Source: Maratus speciosus (lineage: Eukaryota > Arthropoda > Arachnida > Araneae > Salticidae). From it: a stretch of 64,000 bases of DNA. Location of the stretch: positions 269,670,411-269,734,410 of the forward strand of contig OZ010786.1 in the NCBI GenBank assembly GCA_963932465.1. The letters run 5' to 3'. The stretch's first letter is position 1; each line of letters opens with the position of its first letter. A program made the translations under genes and the position numbers. Under the pieces are notes generated by a model. That model saw only the letters and a list, made by a program, of their open reading frames with translations, made no database searches and had not been told where the DNA came from. Of the stretch, positions 46,610 to 58,609 are shown piece by piece.

Positions 46610-46734
46610 ACATTTGAACGGTGGGTGGTTTCGGGGTCTGGGGGTCATGATCGATGAAAATATACCAAATTTTTTTTTAATTCGCTTCCCTCCGAACAGC
46701 TGCAATAGGTAGCTTTTTGTAATGAAAGCTACCT

Positions 46735-47883
46735 AAAATTCAGACTATACAGTCAAAATAAAGGCACACATTGATATATTATTATTAATATTGGTAATAA
46801 AAAAATAGCTTTTTGTAATGAAAGCTACCTAAAAATATTTTTTATGTATGAAATTGTTTTTAAATTTATAAAATTAAGTAACAAGCAACATAAATATGTA
46901 ATTCAAAAAATGTATTTATTAAACTCTCTCTTTGTTTGAGTTTAAATTCATTAAATACTATTTACAAGCATTTTAAAAATCAATTACCAAGCAATTTTCA
47001 GGTCCATTAAAATCGTTTGCTTTTGGCGAGGAAAAGTACTGCTCGCCAAATTGCGTGAGGGTTTCGTCTTTTCGCGCCAAATAATCGAAAGTAATTTATT
47101 TTTTTACAAACTTTTTCCTGTAATTCCGTCACTAAATTTGTCTGATCGTGCATTACATACATAAGGAGTTAAATTGGTATTTTTTTTCAAAATATTCTGA
47201 GTATGCCTGGTAAGGAGACCTTCCTTGTTAGATGACACGGATGAAAATTGTTTTTTCAGCTCCAGTGTAAAATAACTTTTTTGTATATTATTATATCTTA
47301 TTAGGACTAGTTGGCAAAACATAAAGGATTGCTAAAACATTTTATTCAGCATCACAGAATTTATGATGCATTTTCGATGCATTTTATAATTTTATTTTAA
47401 GTGTAAAAAACATTCTTATAATTAAAATGACTCTATTTATATTATTTCCAGATCCTAGTTGTTTGCGTCCTTCGCCTATTTAAAAAGCTTATTTTATGAA
47501 AAATATAGCTTCAGTTCAAATAATCCAAATCCGGACGTTATTTTAACAGAAATTTCATTAATCCAATACATAGCACACACACATACATATATATATATGT
47601 AAAAAATTAATTATGATTCAAAAAGGTCTAAAATCTGAGGAAAATATAGTAAAAGTAGTAAAAATTAGGTCATTACACAATTAATGTTTCTAGGCTGTAG
47701 TTTAGTAAAAGAATGCAGAAAAAGTGTCACTTTTTGGATCCAGGTAATCCTAAGTTGTAGTACATATAAAGGGAAATTGTATGAAATGATGAATCTTGAA
47801 ATTCGTAACTCAGGGAAATTTGCCCACACTGCCCATGATATAAAAACTGTTTCTATTATTTAAAAAAATAATGAAAAAAAAAA

Positions 47884-47914
<31 letters not shown>

Positions 47915-48688
47915 GAAAGAAAGAAACTTGTTTGAATTAGAGATATTAAAATAAAAGTAATTTTTTAGAATTACAATTTATGATAATTTGTTTCTCGGTT
48001 GATTAAAACGATTTAATTTCTTCTCTAAAAAAAGGATAAGTATCATTAAAATTAATTAAAATTCTTCGTCTGATGTTGTAAAGCAAAATACATCTATTTC
48101 GTCTTGATTCATTTTCAACTGGCGCATTTCTGTTCTTTGTGACATAAAACCTAAATTAACCAACCAATCCATCATTAATTTTGATTATGTTTAATTTTCC
48201 CTAGTTCCATCTTTATTCAAGTTTAAATATCATCTAGAGCATTATTTCATTGAACTAATTACTAGGTTTGTAAATCTATATACATTAGATTTATAAACCA
48301 TTAGTATCTGAACTGGCTAAAAAATAAATGAAGGAAAGAAATATTAATTTGAATTATCATTAAACACTTCTTATAAAATAGATTATATATATTAAATTAA
48401 CCAATTTATCAATTTATTTTCAACTGCATTGCAAAATATAAATTATACTGTAATTTTATGAATTAAAAGAAAATTTATATTTAAAAATAATATAAAATCT
48501 GACTGAAATGTTAATTATACTACTTTCCGTGAAATATTTGGTATGACATAAAAGAGAAAAGAAATTTACGAATATTATCTTTTTTTTTTCTATTGTCATT
48601 GTTACTTAAAATTTGGAATATTTTGATTTGGAATATTTGGATTAATTTACAATAGTGTGTAAAATTCTGAAAAAAAAAACAGTTCACA
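46735..48688. other. AT-rich region without recognised genes
   Basis: The solo 5' hairpin of the E family lies at 46806-46832 and an A24 tract at about 47890-47914. The 72-codon minus-strand frame at 47104-47322 has no recognisable motif. Confidence 0.45.
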
Positions 48689-48689
48689 C

Positions 48690-48739
<50 letters not shown>

Positions 48740-48770
48740 CATAATAATAATAATAATAATAATAATAATA
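48690..48770. repeat. (AAT)n microsatellite
   Basis: About 27 trinucleotides with one interruption near 48739. Confidence 0.95.
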
Positions 48771-48854
48771 TGGAGATATATCAAAAATGTGATTACACTC
48801 CTTATTTCATGTTCGTTTTCTTTAATGTTTTGATGCCAGTCTTCGCAAATCAAA

Positions 48855-49780
48855 TAATATTATTTTCGGATACATTTTCCAGACTATCATTTATTTATTT
48901 TCTTTGTAAAATATGCGACTGTCGATTGATAAGATAAATGGTTCACATGAGCTGGGGGATTCAGGGATGATTTCATTACTAACAATCATGTTTTCATTTT
49001 ATAAATAAAATTGTTATGATAGATGATATGGTGAAGTCAAAGATAACGGTAAAATTGCTTTGAACGTCGGGGAAAATAATCCATAAATGCAGTGAGATTT
49101 TAGAAAGTTATTCCTCATCTCCAATATATATTCTCCTACTGAATTCTTTCTATAAGTTTTATATGTCATTTTGAGGGGAAAGTAAGACGGATACTATGCA
49201 CTTGTACAATTTTATGTTATCAAAAATACGTTTAAAATGTGAGATTTTATGTAATCAAAAATATGTTTAAAATGTGAGATTTTTTGTAATCAAAATATGT
49301 TTAAAATGTGAGATTTTTTGTAATCAATATATGTTTAAAATGTGAGATTCTATATGTAATCAAAAATGTTTTAAATTGTGAGATTTTATGAAAGATTGCA
49401 TTCAAAATACATTTCTATAATATATGAATAATGAGAAAAAAAAGGAAAATTCATGCGCCACAACTCCTAACATATCCATATTATTTTAGCGTAACATCAT
49501 ATTTTGATGGGATAAAATAAGAAAAGGTTTAATACAGCTAAAAAACCATTTCACCAGTTACCATCAATGATCTCTAAGATTTCCAAATGTATTTCGGCAT
49601 CGAAATGCATGATCTATAGATTTTTTGAACCTTCCCTCAGAAAACAAAATTTAATTCAATTATAAACAGTAATAAAATTAAAAGCGCAATTTTAACAATC
49701 ACCCTCCACAGGTTACAATATGTCCAGTTTCCTTTGTGCAGTCTTGTACATTAATGGATTTATATTCTACAAATCTTTTT
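48855..49780 (+). repeat. dispersed repeat family R, copy 3, with tandem ~37-bp units
   Basis: Its 48855-49230 part follows the same order of words as the 7.5-kb copy (TCGGATACATTTTCC, AAAGATAACGG, CATAAATGCAGTGAGATTTT, ACTTGTACAATTTTAT). From 49213 to 49390, GTAATCAAAAATATGTTTAA-containing units of 36-38 bp repeat about five times; other copies have only one such unit. Confidence 0.55.
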
Positions 49781-49820
49781 AATTAAATTACACTTTAGCC
49801 GAGAAATGCATATACCAGTT

Positions 49821-50058
49821 GGGTTGGGTTGATTTCTGACGGCCAATTATCTACTCGAGGGATATAGGCCCGGGGGGAGTGCCCTCCGTGGGGGTCTTTC
49901 TAAGGGAACCTAATCCGTATTAACGCATGGAAGATCCACGGCTCGAAGAAAACCACGAAAACTCCGAACGATTAGGCCGACGGGCGCGATTGGGATCGAA
50001 CCCAGCACCTCCCGTCTACCAGCTTCGAGAGCAGAACCTCTCGGCCACTGGTGGGGCC
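49821..50058 (-). mobile_element. tRNA-derived SINE, complete, with 13-bp target-site duplication
   Basis: On the minus strand the element starts GGCCCCACCAGTGGCCGAGA at 50058 and shows a pol III box A (TGGCCGAGAGG) and box B (GGTTCGATCCC) ~45 bp apart. A non-tRNA body with CGGAGTTTTCGTGGTTTTC follows, then a CAACCCAACCC tail. GCATATACCAGTT occurs directly on both sides (49808-49820 and 50059-50071). Perfect duplications and intact pol III boxes suggest recent LINE-driven insertion. The readable frame on this strand (49910-50149) is antisense or chance. Confidence 0.9.
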
Positions 50059-50337
50059 GCATATACCAGTTCAAAACATACTTTAAGTAATTCGCGTCTA
50101 TAGAGGAGAACGCTGACCAATTTTTGTGCATTTCAGTACATGTAGTCACTACGTAATATACTAAAATTTAGTTATGCTTAAAAGTGCATAGCACAGTTTG
50201 AAACGTATTGCTAGCAATTATCACTCGTAGAATGTATTGTAACCGATATACTTTGTGTGTCACTTTAAATAAACAAATAATACTAAGAACACTAGGCCAA
50301 TTTTAACACTGTTATTCTAATTGGTAAATAAATCATA

Positions 50338-50497
50338 TTAGATGAAAATTTCCAACTGGGCGAAAAATGTCCGGACCAGGATTTGAACCAGAAATCTCTT
50401 GGCTGAAGCCTCCAATGCGCTACCACATGAGATATCCCGGACGCATCTGCAACTTTTTCACCCAGATTCGTTTTCCCAGTTGGAAATTTACATCTAA
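50338..50497 (-). mobile_element. tRNA-like sequence inside 24-bp terminal inverted repeats
   Basis: TTAGATGAAAATTTCCAACT at 50338 is mirrored by AGTTGGAAATTTACATCTAA ending at 50497. Between them, on the minus strand, GTCCGGG and TCCGGAC form a 7-bp acceptor-like stem around TCATGTGGTAGCGCA (box A-like) and GGTTCAAATCC (box B). The D and anticodon arms are degraded, so this is not a functional tRNA. A lone copy of the inverted-repeat end (CGCCCAGTTGGAAATTTACA) lies at about 57851. Confidence 0.65.
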
Positions 50498-51753
50498 TAC
50501 TACTAAGGACACTATAATTTTATATATATATATAAAAATACGTTATAGTGCCTCTAGGTAAAGCAAACATTTAATTATATTTGAAATAACGTAACATGAT
50601 TAAAATACACTGCGAAAAATAAATTGTTAAATGTCTTAACATGAAGAAGTTTTTTTCCCTTTATCTTTTCAGCATTAGCAAAATGAAAAGTATACATATT
50701 CTGAATTTAATACTTAATATTATTTTTAATTTAACTTTCATTTATAAAAAAAATATTTTTATATTCTTGATATAAGTATTGTATACCATTTTAGGGAGAA
50801 GAAGGCAGATATTGTACACTTGTACAATCTTATATAATCAAAAATATGTTTCAAATCTGACATTACAAGTAATATTACCAAAAACTATTTTTGATTAAAA
50901 AAAAATAAATGTACAGAATGAAGAAAGGAGCTCACAAACAATCTATTCAATGATGTAAATTGAAAATTAGATGAATATATTTAAACACAAATATAGAAAC
51001 ATTTTTGCTAAAGAAAAATAATTTTTGAAAAATGTCTCAATACGGGATTTTTTTCCATTTAGGATTAGAAAAATTAAAGTGTACATATTTTTAAATTAAT
51101 ACTTATTAAAAGTATAATAACAATTATAACAAAAATATTATTTCTCTCGTTGGTACAAAATAACTATTAAAAAAGAAAAAAAAAGCGCATTATTCATTTC
51201 AAGTATTGCATATTATTCATTTCAAACATTTAACAGTACTCAGCATTACATATATTCTTTCATTAAGCTCAAAATGAATATCAATTAATAATTCATTGTT
51301 GCTTAATAATACAAAGATCATTAACAATTTTTAATTGTGAAATTTTTTTCCTTAATTTAAAACTCTTCGTGCGATCTACTGAGGTAAAAAAAAAAAAAAA
51401 AAAATTCCTGATATCCTTAATTTTCAAATAGGTTTAAAAAGCTTTAGAGCAAAACGTCGTGGAACTAATGACTAATGGTTTATGGCCGGCTAATCTACGG
51501 GCATAAGCTTTATGAACCGTGGGAGGCTAAAAAGGCTAAAAACTATGAGAAGAAAATGAAAAATATATTGGAAGTATCATTAAGAAAAGGACAATAAATA
51601 AATACGAACAAATTTATTTGTATGTAATGATTTTCAAATAAAATTGTATACAAAATACGATACGTTTAAAAGTTTTAAAAAAAAGTTACTTATGAATATT
51701 ATAAAATTAATATTACAAAAAAAAAAAAAAGTTTATCATATTGTATGTAAACA

Positions 51754-51787
<34 letters not shown>

Positions 51788-53855
51788 TTTGTAAATAATT
51801 CTTCTTATGTAAAATGGATTTTGTAAAATATTTTTTTTTAACTTCTATTTTTTCTTTTTATTGTAATAAAATGAAAATCATTTCAGCATCACTTGTATTC
51901 TGAAACTAAGTTTTATATTATTTAAAACAAAAAAAAAAGCATATTCAATATTAAAAAGTTTGCTTTCCAATGGAAAATCTGTCTGGATCGTTGAAATTAT
52001 CGTTATAGACAGATTTATTGTTATATACAATTGGTGATCCAACCCGGGCCTTCCTGGGGACAAGACACAGGCGAAAATCATTGTTTTTAAAGTGAAAACT
52101 TTGAAAGATTTTTTATACTTAATACTTTTTTTAGATCGCCCACTAACAACACCAAAAACCAACTTTATAAGAAAAGTATCAATAAATTACTTAAAGAAAA
52201 TTTTGAAATTTATTAAAAGCGATACTTTTGTATTAGTTGCATGTCAGGAGTTTGTAGCCGAAGACATTGCCAAAACTTTCGCTATTTACGGCAGCCTTTT
52301 TTATTCTGAAAATGTCAATGGTTTAAGCACGTAGTTCTATTATATATCTGTTAAATTTGGCGATGTTTATCTATATACTATTTGTTTATTTTTTTAATTT
52401 ATTGATGAAGTTTCAATTACGTTGTGGTGTGCAAAAATCGCCCCAAAATCAAAAATTAGTTTTGTGCATATAATTGTTCTCCATTTTGTTCTTAGCCATT
52501 TGTGAAAAACCGAATGCAGATGCGATTATTTTTCGTAAAGTTACAAGCACTTAAATTTCGTAAAAAAACTATTTTTCTACCTTTTAATATATTTTAAATC
52601 TGTTTTTCTCAAAACTGAGTTTTCAACGTATTTAGATTTTTGAAATGCTCCATGCGTTAATTTTTGATCAAAATTTATGAAATTGATAAGGAAGAATCCT
52701 GATATTCCTTACAAATAACCTGTGCATGCATTTTAATGTTCGACTTCATTAAGACAAATTTAATTTTTAACTTATTAAAAGGCAAAATTTTGATGAAAAC
52801 CGATGTGGAATTCAGAAAAAAATCTCTACAACATTAACTGTTCAAGGGCTTAAAAAATCGATGCACAGATTTGTTTGAAATAGAGTTTTAACCCTTCGAC
52901 TGTCTTGAAAAAGGGCGAAATTGTAATGTTGTTTTCTCCGCATTTTCTTTTAAATGCTTAAAAAAATAATTTTTTGAACATTTTAGAAAAAAACTTAATA
53001 ACGAATATGAATGCAATCCTTGGAAGTATTAATCATTGTTCAATGTATTAAAAATACATTAAATCAATAGAATTATAATACTTTAAATATTACTTGTATT
53101 GCAGTGAAACCTGGAGCTTAGTGAACGTATTAACACGGGCTTGTCAGTGAGGGGGTTGTGATTAAAATGCAAAATCGAGGAAATATCTCAAAAACTAAAA
53201 CGCATGGAGCATTTTAAAATATCGTTTTAAAATTAATTTTTTTTAAATCTTAAAATTATAATGAGATTGGAAGTTTCTTTTAAGGTGTTCTATATACTTA
53301 TGAGGAAATGTATATTTGCACAAAATTTCATATCTCTATGATGAAAATTATAAAAATAATGTTAACGTCCACCGTACCCTTAAGTGCAAAATGTTTAATC
53401 ATTGGTTATCGGAACTGCTGCGAAAGAGGTATGGCATAAAAAAAATCATGCTTGAAATTAATCCATAAAAAATCAGTAATATTAAGATACAGTTTTCAAG
53501 CAAATTGCATTTGAAAAAAAATTATTTGATCGTGTAAAAATTGAAATTGTGGAATATTTAGAAGTAAAAGAATTTATAGAAAAAGCGAAATTTATTGGTC
53601 AGAAGCTGCTACATCAGCGTTACTCTGAAGTATGTTTTTGTTAATAGTGCAGGTGATTAAAACGAAAGCATTACTGGTTGATCTCTCTATTTAGAGAATA
53701 TACATTTCAGAGCATGGGAAATTGTTCGATACGATGAAAATTTAATTCATTCCTGCGTTCTTTTATGAAAAGTGTAATGATGACATATCTTCTCATTTAT
53801 TGTGTAAATATGATTCTTTTTTTTTAAACAAATATATTTTTTAAAAACCATAATA
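50498..53855. other. AT-rich region without recognised genes
   Basis: 50795-50870 is a fragment of family R. A run with AAA(G/A)TGTACATAT words repeats at about 50680 and 51080. Poly-T/A tracts lie at about 51389 and 51757-51784 (T28). The frames at 51878-52162 (-) and 52092-52334 (+) show no recognisable domain. Confidence 0.4.
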
Positions 53856-54740
53856 CGAGAGTAGGCTGATAAGTAATACACACATACTTGTAGAGCGCAA
53901 ATGAAATGACTTTCAGAAGCATGCCTGGAGGCTTGTGGAAGTAACATTCCCCCTCTATACGCATGTGTAGATTTGAAGTCGCTGAATTCATCCAGTGTGT
54001 TTTGAGAAGCAGAAGTATGGAGACGTGTTCTAGTACTATGTCAGCGCGGATTAAACAGCGTGTTGTTATCGAATTTTTAACTGTTTTAAAAGTGACTCAC
54101 CTGCTGAGATTCACCGTCGATTAAAGATGACGATGCTGTTGATATGTCTACTGTAAAGCGATCGGAAGTAAAATTTTGTAATTGATAGCCTAGAAAAGTC
54201 ATAATTGTTGATGAAAAACGCAGCGGACGTCCGATCACTGCCTAGACGATAAACATCGCAAACTCGCAGACGATTTGATTCAAAATGACCGCGAATCACT
54301 CAAAAGTGTATCACAAACCATATTGGAATATCCAAGTCTTGATTATTGAACAATTGGGATACCGCAAAATCCGCAACTGCAGAGGCTCTGCGAAATCTCA
54401 AGTTTGAATCGATTCCACATCCTCCTTATTTTCCCGATCTTGCGATTTTCATTTTTTTCCTCTATTCAAGAGTGACCTCAAGGGTAATCATTACACCTGG
54501 GTCGATGAGGTAAAGGTAGCTGTGAAGTCCTGGTTTCCAGAAAAGTCGGAAGAAATTTTCAGTGACGGTATAAAAAAACTTGTTACACGTTGAGAGAAAT
54601 TTGTGATCCTTAACAGTGACTATGTTGAAAAATAAATATATGATTTTGAAGCTTAAGAAATGTACTTTTTGTCCGATCTTGCTATTTGTTTTTATTCGTG
54701 TTCTACCAGCATGTGTGCATTTCTTTTCAGCCTACCCTCG
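53856..54740 (+). mobile_element. mariner element, internally deleted (885 bp)
   Basis: CGAGAGTAGGCTGATAAGTA (53856) and, reversed, CGAGGGTAGGCTGAAAAGAA (ending 54740) form ~28-bp inverted ends, each next to TA. Intact mariners are ~1.3 kb, so ~400 bp are missing, from the middle of the transposase gene. Confidence 0.9.
54038..54594 (+). pseudogene. mariner transposase relic
   Basis: A start-like ATG at 54038 opens MSARIKQRVVIEFL, the N-terminal helix-turn-helix region. RSGRP-like and ADDLIQNDR segments follow near 54220-54290, then QLGYRK near 54352. The sequence then jumps to PPYFPDLA (about 54421), which is the PYSPDLAP region before the third catalytic Asp, and to EVKVAVKSWFPEK and SDGIKKLVTR at the C terminus. 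The first two catalytic Asp regions are gone. Several stops and frame changes occur. It cannot be active. Confidence 0.88.
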
Positions 54741-54890
54741 TATGTTTAATGCACGTTTATCAAACGTGAAAAGAAACAATTTTGATACCAGAATCAATTT
54801 CTTCACTGAACAAACGAATTAATGCGATACCCATAAAAATACAGCAGCTACAAAAATAAAATGTACAATTAGTCTAACTTGCATATTATA

Positions 54891-55146
54891 CACTATAAAA
54901 AAATAATGCCAGTTTTCTGATAGGAATCGTAAAAATAGTTGCCCTTATCGTACCGGGTTAATTTCCAACCCAGCTCGGAATAAGATCGGTAAAATCGGAA
55001 TAAAATCCATAAAATACCGTTTTACTGACTATTTCCTTATTTTTACGGATTTTATTCCGAGCTGGGTCGGAAATTATTCCGGTACGATAAGGGCAACTAT
55101 TTTTCCGATTCCTACCGGGAAACTGACAGTATTTTTTTTTACAGTG
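54891..55146. mobile_element. TA-flanked hairpin MITE, copy 1
   Basis: Almost fully palindromic, 256 bp: CACTATAAAAAAATAATGCC at the left and AAATACTGTC...ACAGTG at the right, arms of ~115 bp (ATAGTTGCCCTTATCGTACC). TA lies on both sides. Confidence 0.85.
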
Positions 55147-55388
55147 TAGAGTATAGTTAATATAAAATACCTTCAATGAATCACAGCGAAAAACAATTGT
55201 TACATCTTATAAAAGTATTATTAAACATTCGCAAATATCCCAATAGCTTCTAACCCTTGGGAAGACTGGCGGATTCTGTGAAAAAGCTTATTATAAAAAA
55301 ACTGGTATTTTATAGTGCTCATCATGAGAATATTTGATACTGAAATTAGATGAAAAGCCCTTTTCAAAGAAAATAGAAAAACAATGTA

Positions 55389-55653
55389 CACTGTAAAAAA
55401 AATAATGCCAGTTTTCCGGTAGGAATCGGAAAAATAGTTGCCTTTATCGTACCGGAATAATTTCTGACCCAGCTCGGAATAAAATCCGTAAAAATAAAGA
55501 AATAGTCAGTAAAACGGTATTTTATGGATTTTATTCCGATTTTATGGATTTTTATTGCGAGCTGGGTTGGAAATTATTCCGGTACGATAAGGGCAACTAT
55601 TTTTCCGATTCCTACCGGAAAACTGGCTTTTTTTTTTTTTTTTTTTTTTTTTT
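55389..55653. mobile_element. hairpin MITE, copy 2, right end replaced by poly-T
   Basis: Same family and orientation as the copy 0.24 kb upstream. TA|CACTGTAAAAAAAATAATG starts at 55387. The right terminus ends in GGC-T26 without the final ACAGTG, so the end was lost in a T-tract expansion. Confidence 0.85.
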
Positions 55654-55910
55654 AACTACATAAACTGTTTATACTTTTATTAATTTTTAAGGGCTTAACC
55701 ATTTCAAAATTCAAATTATTTTTGGAGTTATAGCGCTGCGATTATCCGAGAACTTGAATTCTCAGCAGGTATCTATAGTCAACATGCAAGTCCAACAACA
55801 GAATAAAGAGGCCAGGAAACTAAAACAAGCTGCTCAAAAAGAGTCGGAAGACATCCCGGCATCACTGAAAGACTTCATTAACGGTCCAGGAGTCTCAGAT
55901 TGAAGATTAA

Positions 55911-56968
55911 CCCTTTATCTACTGGCGGTACTTATAAGTACCACTCACTTTAAAATTTCATCCCATAGTGACTATTACTAATACTCTAATGGTACTTTCC
56001 AAAAACACTCTTTTAGCTCCACTTTATCCGGATACATGACAGCAGTAGTTCTAGGTTTGTTATTTTAGCGAAGAAGGAGGGTGTTTTTGAAACAGTCGAT
56101 GTGTTTTGTGCCGACATTTCGTACAGATTGTTACGCTCGTCTTTTTATTGCTGCAAACACAGTAAAGGATATAAGATAAGTGAATTTTTCTTGTGTTCAT
56201 TATGCTCTTATAATACAATTTGACTAGCTATTTTAGGTGAAGGGTGTATGTGTTTGATTTGACAGTTGAATTACTCGGTGGTACTTATAAGTACCGTCAG
56301 TACACTGACTGTTGGAGAAAAACTTCTTGTTTACTTTTCGTCTGTGTAATTATCTATCGTTTTCATCTGCTTTAAAACGTAATTACTAAAATTTAGTGTA
56401 GTAATAATTTTCCTATTATTTCTTTTCTGTTTCATTATTAATTTTCATAGGAAATCGAAAAAGTTGTGTCACCGGCTCTTTTTTGCTATGCTAGAAATGG
56501 CATACATAAATTCATATGTTGAATATGTGGAAATGCGAGCGAACATGTTGTCACTGGAATATAGACGTCGCATAAGTAAAGGACTGATAACAAGATCGAA
56601 ACCTAACCCTTTCAGCGACAAAGCATTTTCAATGCTAAAGTGTTGAAATAAATGATTGGCACCGGAATTTGCCAAAAAATTTATTTGTAAATATGAAAAC
56701 GGCTATATTTTCATATACTTATCAAATCAAAAATATTTTACCACAACTCTGGTACCATTTGAAATACCTTGTGGGTTTTCTGTTACGATATTTTAGTCAT
56801 AGTGTACTGACGGTACTTTAAAGTACCACTTTAATTAATTACCTCTAATTAATTAAATTTCTAACGGGTGAGTATTTTTTTTATGTTTATCCTTTAATTT
56901 TCATTGTAGTAACTGAAAAAAAAAAGATGAAAAAAATTGTAGTAGATCATAATGCAGTAGATAAAGGG
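55911..56968 (+). mobile_element. piggyBac-like element, 1,058 bp
   Basis: CCCTTTATCTACTG after TTAA (55907-55910) and CAGTAGATAAAGGG before TTAA (56969-56972) give perfect 14-bp inverted ends with the TTAA duplication and CCC start that define piggyBac elements. A palindrome GGTACTTATAAGTACC (55926, 56281; a variant near 56811) repeats at subterminal positions. It contains a transposase fragment, so it is a deletion derivative. Confidence 0.9.
56464..56646 (+). pseudogene. piggyBac transposase C-terminal fragment
   Basis: RLFFAMLEMAYINSYVEYVE with YRRRISKGLI further on resembles the conserved helix near the end of piggyBac transposases (RxFFHLLDxAxVNAYxLY, then FRxxLxxxLI). Only about 40 codons match. 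The frame then enters sequence (from about 56606, AACCCTTTCAG) that also occurs at 37.4 kb and is a separate repeat. The catalytic Asp residues are absent. Confidence 0.65.
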
Positions 56969-56972
56969 TTAA

Positions 56973-58090
56973 AGAAAATATTTGGTTTCGCTTACGCGGT
57001 ACCTTTTTTACTTTTGCGTTTTTCTTGAATCTGCTTTTTTCAAATTGGTGTACAAGATATCTCAAGATCTACACAGTCGATTTTAGTTCAACTTAACGCA
57101 CATATTATTTATAACATTATCTAAGATATAGCACAGGATTTTTTAAAATTGGATATCGCATTCATTTTTTTTTTTTATAAATTTTGAAACAGCAAAATTT
57201 TGATAAAAATCAAAGTTTTCTTTTTCTTTCAAACAACTGTCATTTATGCCAAAAAAAAAAAAAAATCCTACGCTACAACTTAGCTATTTTCTTTCTAAAT
57301 AAGAGAAAATGTTATTTTATTTTTAGAAAAAAAAAAAAAAAAAACACCATCAGCAAGGATTTTATAAAGAAGGTCCTACTTAACGGTTCACATCTCCGCC
57401 ATATTTTTATTCGTTTTTTCTTAAATTTTTCATAAAGCTTTTCCAATAATCGTGTGATTAAAACCTGATTAAAGTAAAATCTTATTCGTAATGCAAACCC
57501 TTTCATGTAATATTCTTTTTTTTTTGTTGTTGTTAAGAGCTTTCACTAGTGATAGGAAAACACTCGCAAGCTAAAGTTAAACCAATGGCAGTGTTCATGT
57601 GCAATTTCTCGTTTATAATTGAACATTTTTAAATGATTTTTCTGCGATTATATAATTGAGGTATATGTAACTATTAACTTTTCTACTTCTGTTTTATTTT
57701 GATAGATTTTTTTTTCCTGAAGACACATTTGCTTTCGAAACCGGTTCCTAAACGGAAAGTGTGCTCAGAGAAACGAAAACTGCAATCAGAAACAGAAAAG
57801 TTAAAAAATACATGGCTACACATCGACCTTAGATATTCTACTAGGACTTCGCCCAGTTGGAAATTTACATCTATATATACTTAGATATTCTGTCCAAAAA
57901 GACAAAAAAAAAAAAAAATCTTTAAAAATATTAAAATACAAACGAGAAATTTGAAAAGAATTCTTTCGTTAGTTTAACATTAGCTTGCGAGTTTTTTGAG
58001 TTTGTAGCTCAGGCTCTTAATATAAGCTGGAATACATATGCTGAAATACACTTCATTTTTCTTACGTTATTGTTAGAATTATTAGAATAA

Positions 58091-58121
<31 letters not shown>

Positions 58122-58600
58122 ACATTTCTGCTAATGAATGCAAAACATATGTTTCAAATATGTTATCAAAATACGATTATGATAACAAACATGATAAAAT
58201 TTCACATTTTTATTTGTATGCTATTATCTGTAAGAAATCTCGAATTCTGTTAAATCGTTGGTATATTTAAGGAAATATATGTAAATTTTTATATTCCTTT
58301 TCTACGCTTTTGCTTATTCTACCTAATTCAAATTTCGATAACACTGTTCAACAATTTTAACGAAGTTCGTGTTTCTCATTATACATTTACTGTTTCTTAT
58401 AGATCTAGGATGATAAAATGAAAATGCTGTAAAAAAATTTTACCCCCTCAATTTTAAGAAATTTTACTTTTAATTTTTAGAGTATGTGAGTATTTGTATA
58501 GTAATTAGGATAATATTTAATACCGCATTCGGTTAATATTTAATATCGCATAAAGTTACTGCAGTAGGAAAAGCCCTTAAAAAAAGATCTAAACATTTTT
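56973..58600. other. AT-rich region without recognised genes
   Basis: Homopolymer A/T tracts at about 57250 and 57330, a lone CGCCCAGTTGGAAATTTACA end at 57851 and (AAAT)n at 58088-58132. Confidence 0.45.
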
Positions 58601-58609
58601 ATTTTTAGT

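Larger units (their letters stand above)
43753..46734 (-). mobile_element. E4: HINE/DINE-like element, five units, with a nested insertion
   Basis: Same family as E1-E3, reversed. The terminal hairpin (CCTTCCGGC-CAGT-GCTGGGAGG) begins at 43756. The subterminal arm AGGTAGCTTT is near 43781. Five units have anchors at about 44045, 44367, 44677, 44994 and 45322. A greatly expanded (AT)n at 45427-45677 is interrupted by an 830-bp MITE, with remaining (TA)n at about 46575-46606. The conserved block and the 5' hairpin end at 46734. A solo 5' hairpin stub lies at about 46806-46832. Confidence 0.72.

Noticed and set aside
48690..48770. CRISPR-like regular repetition
   Set aside because: Simple (AAT)n; no spacers, and the genome is eukaryotic.
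52092..52334. 80-codon plus-strand frame
   Set aside because: It reads somewhat protein-like but has no recognisable motif and no supporting signals.
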